DNA of 33,755 nucleotides, taken from the NCBI GenBank assembly GCA_903930255.1, contig CAIYYA010000083.1, positions 1-33,755 on the forward strand. The letters run 5' to 3'. Source of the DNA: an uncultured beta proteobacterium (lineage in GTDB: Bacteria > Pseudomonadota > Gammaproteobacteria > Burkholderiales > Burkholderiaceae_C). The notes beneath the pieces are model-generated. The model ran no database searches. It was not told the DNA's origin and saw only the letters and a list, made by a program, of their open reading frames with translations. Numbering within the stretch: position 1 is the first letter of the stretch; each line of letters begins with the position of its first letter. A program made the translations under genes and the position numbers. Below are positions 32,215 to 33,755 of this stretch, one piece after another.

Positions 32215-33755
32215 AAAACATCCTGCTCTGCACCCTGGGTGCGAGTTGGGCGGTGGTCCCTGAGGTTTTGGGCTGGCTGGCACCGCAAGTGCTGGACTTG
32301 TATGCACATCACCCACAGCGCGCCACGCTGGATGCACTGCGCCAACAGCACCAGCTCCAAGCTCCCGACGAGCTGTGGATTTGCACCACCCAAGGCGCGC
32401 AAACCCAGGCCAGTCTGGCTGGTTTGCAGGCCTGGTGGCACTTGCTGGGCGCGCCCATGCCGCTGCGCGTCTGGGCGGCGGCTGGCACCGATCAGTTGGC
32501 CAGCCAGACTGAGTGCGCGCACATTCGCGAGCTGATTTTGCGCACCACCTTGCTGGCCAGTGAACAAGTGCATGGTGGCCAACTGGTGTTGTCGCTGGCC
32601 GGTGGGCGCAAAACCATGAGTGCCGACCTGCAAAGTGCCGGCACCCTGTTGGGTGCCAAAGCCTGGCTGCATGTGGTCAGCCCCGAGCCCTCGCCGCCGG
32701 CCCTGTTTGCCCGCACGGCGCTTGAAAAAGCAAAGCAGCCTGCACTACTGGCACAGGCGTTAGCGGCTGATTTGGCTGCTTGCATAACACCCCTGATCGC
32801 GGGCACCGGCACGCGCAACGAGCTGCTTGACATCGTGATTGATGGCGCTCGCGTTGACAGCAACCGCTTTGCCCTGCCACTGGCCGCAGCCAACCAGGTG
32901 TTGCCTTGGCCGCTGCCCGAGCAAGGCGATGCCCTGCACCGCGAGCTGGCACGCCGGCAAAGCCAAAGCAGCCAGCTCATGGGCAATTTTTTGGCTGAGC
33001 TGGCGCAAACCGAGCACCACGACAACTGGCGCAGCCTGTATCGCCTGCCGCCCGCACAGATCGAGCGCTTGCGCAGCACGCCGCTGACACCTGAGCACAC
33101 TGACTGGCTCACCGCTTTGCCCAAAGCCGACCTGCACCGGCATCTGGGCGGCTGCCTCGACCTGGCCGCGCAGCGTGAAGTGGCACGCCATATCTGGATC
33201 AGCTTGAGCAAAGAAAAACGCCTGCAACGCTTACAGAACCTGCGTGAGCTGCTATCACAACCAGAGTGGCCGTGGGACTGGCCGAGCACCCTGGGTGGCC
33301 CGCGCAGCGGCACCATTCCTGCTGAACTCCGCGCCGAGCTGTGCGCTGGCCTGCTGCTGCACGCCAGCACCGCCCAGTTGCAGCACAACCTGTATGGTGT
33401 GACCGAGCCACGCATCGCCCTCAAAACCCGCCACTCGCACGGCTTTAGCGCCTTTGAACGCCCCGGCGAACTCAGCGGCTCGGCCCTGCTGAGCCACCCA
33501 GCCGCGCTCCATCCCTATGCCCAAGCCATCGTCGCCCAAGCCCGTGCCGAAGGCTTGGCCTATCTGGAGCTGCGCGGCAGCCCGCACAAATACCGCAAAC
33601 TTGACCCGGCCGGTTTTGTGCGCGACTTGCGCAGTGCGCTGCAAAATGCAGGTGCCCAAGTGAGCGCTACCGAGCCCCCATCCCATGCTGGCAGTTTACG
33701 CATTGGTTTGATCTGGATTCTGGATCGCCGCCAACCCCAAACGCTCGCCAAAACA
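32211..33755 (+). CDS. cad1: CARF-adenosine deaminase fusion, Cad1 type (3' end outside window)
   Basis: The first 515 residues of a protein whose C-terminus lies beyond the window. Residues 1-~165 are a CARF domain: LLCTLGASWAVVPEVLG at the start and LSLAGGRKTMSAD with GGRKTM at 131-136, the same signature as in the other CARF protein. After a linker, LPKADLHRHLGGCLD (His309-x-His311) is the zinc-binding HxH of the adenosine deaminase superfamily; the later AQARAEGLAYLELRGSP strand is also deaminase-like. The remaining zinc ligands and catalytic Glu/His/Asp would be past the end. In described Cad1 proteins cyclic oligoadenylate binding switches on ATP-to-ITP deamination. The start overlaps the Nudix stop, so both are made together. 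A repeat-like segment lies at about 33205-33262. Confidence 0.9.
   Translation, partial: MKNILLCTLGASWAVVPEVLGWLAPQVLDLYAHHPQRATLDALRQQHQLQAPDELWICTTQGAQTQASLAGLQAWWHLLGAPMPLRVWAAAGTDQLASQTECAHIRELILRTTLLASEQVHGGQLVLSLAGGRKTMSADLQSAGTLLGAKAWLHVVSPEPSPPALFARTALEKAKQPALLAQALAADLAACITPLIAGTGTRNELLDIVIDGARVDSNRFALPLAAANQVLPWPLPEQGDALHRELARRQSQSSQLMGNFLAELAQTEHHDNWRSLYRLPPAQIERLRSTPLTPEHTDWLTALPKADLHRHLGGCLDLAAQREVARHIWISLSKEKRLQRLQNLRELLSQPEWPWDWPSTLGGPRSGTIPAELRAELCAGLLLHASTAQLQHNLYGVTEPRIALKTRHSHGFSAFERPGELSGSALLSHPAALHPYAQAIVAQARAEGLAYLELRGSPHKYRKLDPAGFVRDLRSALQNAGAQVSATEPPSHAGSLRIGLIWILDRRQPQTLAKT
33205..33262 (-). repeat. In-frame dispersed-repeat copy inside cad1
   Basis: On the minus strand this reads GTGATAGCAGCTCACGCAG, then GTAAGCGTTGCAGGCG and TTTTTCTTTGCTCAAG. 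It follows the Nudix-gene element closely: GATAGCA-TCACGCA, then AAGCxTTxCAGGC and a T-rich right end. It encodes a Leu/Arg/Lys-rich helix (SKEKRLQRLQNLRELLSQ) shortly after the HxH zinc motif, where deaminases need no such extra helix as far as I know. The element is inverted relative to the Nudix copy. Confidence 0.5.

Noticed and set aside
19914-33755. CRISPR array, cas6, cas1 and cas2
   Set aside because: I looked for regularly spaced direct repeats of about 28-37 bases and for adaptation genes and saw none. They may lie past the right edge or elsewhere, since type III-B loci often use shared crRNAs.

Overview
The window looks like a chromosomal segment of a betaproteobacterium, most likely a Comamonadaceae member (Rhodoferax/Polaromonas/Limnohabitans type). 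This rests on the gene content (a RelA with EFDD synthetase motif, a 3-hydroxybutyrate dehydrogenase of polyhydroxybutyrate metabolism, DarP, PmbA, an OmpR/EnvZ-like pair) and on copies of a ~60-bp dispersed repeat that I recall from genomes of that family. The genus cannot be fixed from the sequence alone.

Positions 1-19,913 are ordinary core genome. In order: the 3' end of an Ala/Lys-rich protein; pmbA (-) divergent from darP-mogA (+); a methyl-accepting chemotaxis protein (+); trmJ-cysE (-) divergent from suhB (+); an alpha/beta hydrolase-relA-sbcB run (-); bdhA (+); a large Ser/Thr kinase-HDOD-GAF fusion (-); an ompR/envZ-like two-component pair (+); and ygiQ (-). Genes are tightly packed, with convergent stops that touch or overlap.

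Positions 19,914-33,755 are an accessory island: a type III-B (Cmr) CRISPR-Cas effector locus. It opens with a CARF protein of the NE0113 ('Csm6'-annotated) family whose C-terminus looks like a winged helix rather than a HEPN RNase. Next comes an opposite-strand AAA ATPase with a C-terminal PD-(D/E)xK-like domain. Then follows one nearly gapless operon: cmr1, cas10 (cmr2, intact GGDD cyclase motif), cmr3, cmr4 (catalytic Asp in place), cmr5, cmr6, an unrecognised 166-aa gene, a Nudix hydrolase with an enlarged Nudix loop, and a CARF-adenosine deaminase fusion (Cad1 type) cut by the window edge. No cas6, cas1, cas2 or CRISPR array is visible.

How the parts plausibly work together: target RNA binding by the Cmr complex activates Cas10 to make cyclic oligoadenylate. 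The CARF domain of Cad1 senses it, and its deaminase acts on adenine nucleotides (ATP to ITP in described Cad1 proteins). The translationally coupled Nudix enzyme is a candidate to process the products. The NE0113-type CARF protein may tune the response, either as a ring nuclease or as a DNA-binding regulator. A 12-bp palindrome (GGCAAGCTTGCC) lies at the start of that gene and again, in a duplicated leader, upstream of cmr1, which fits a shared operator. The same dispersed repeat family also appears to be embedded in frame in several CRISPR genes, most clearly in the Nudix and Cad1 genes.
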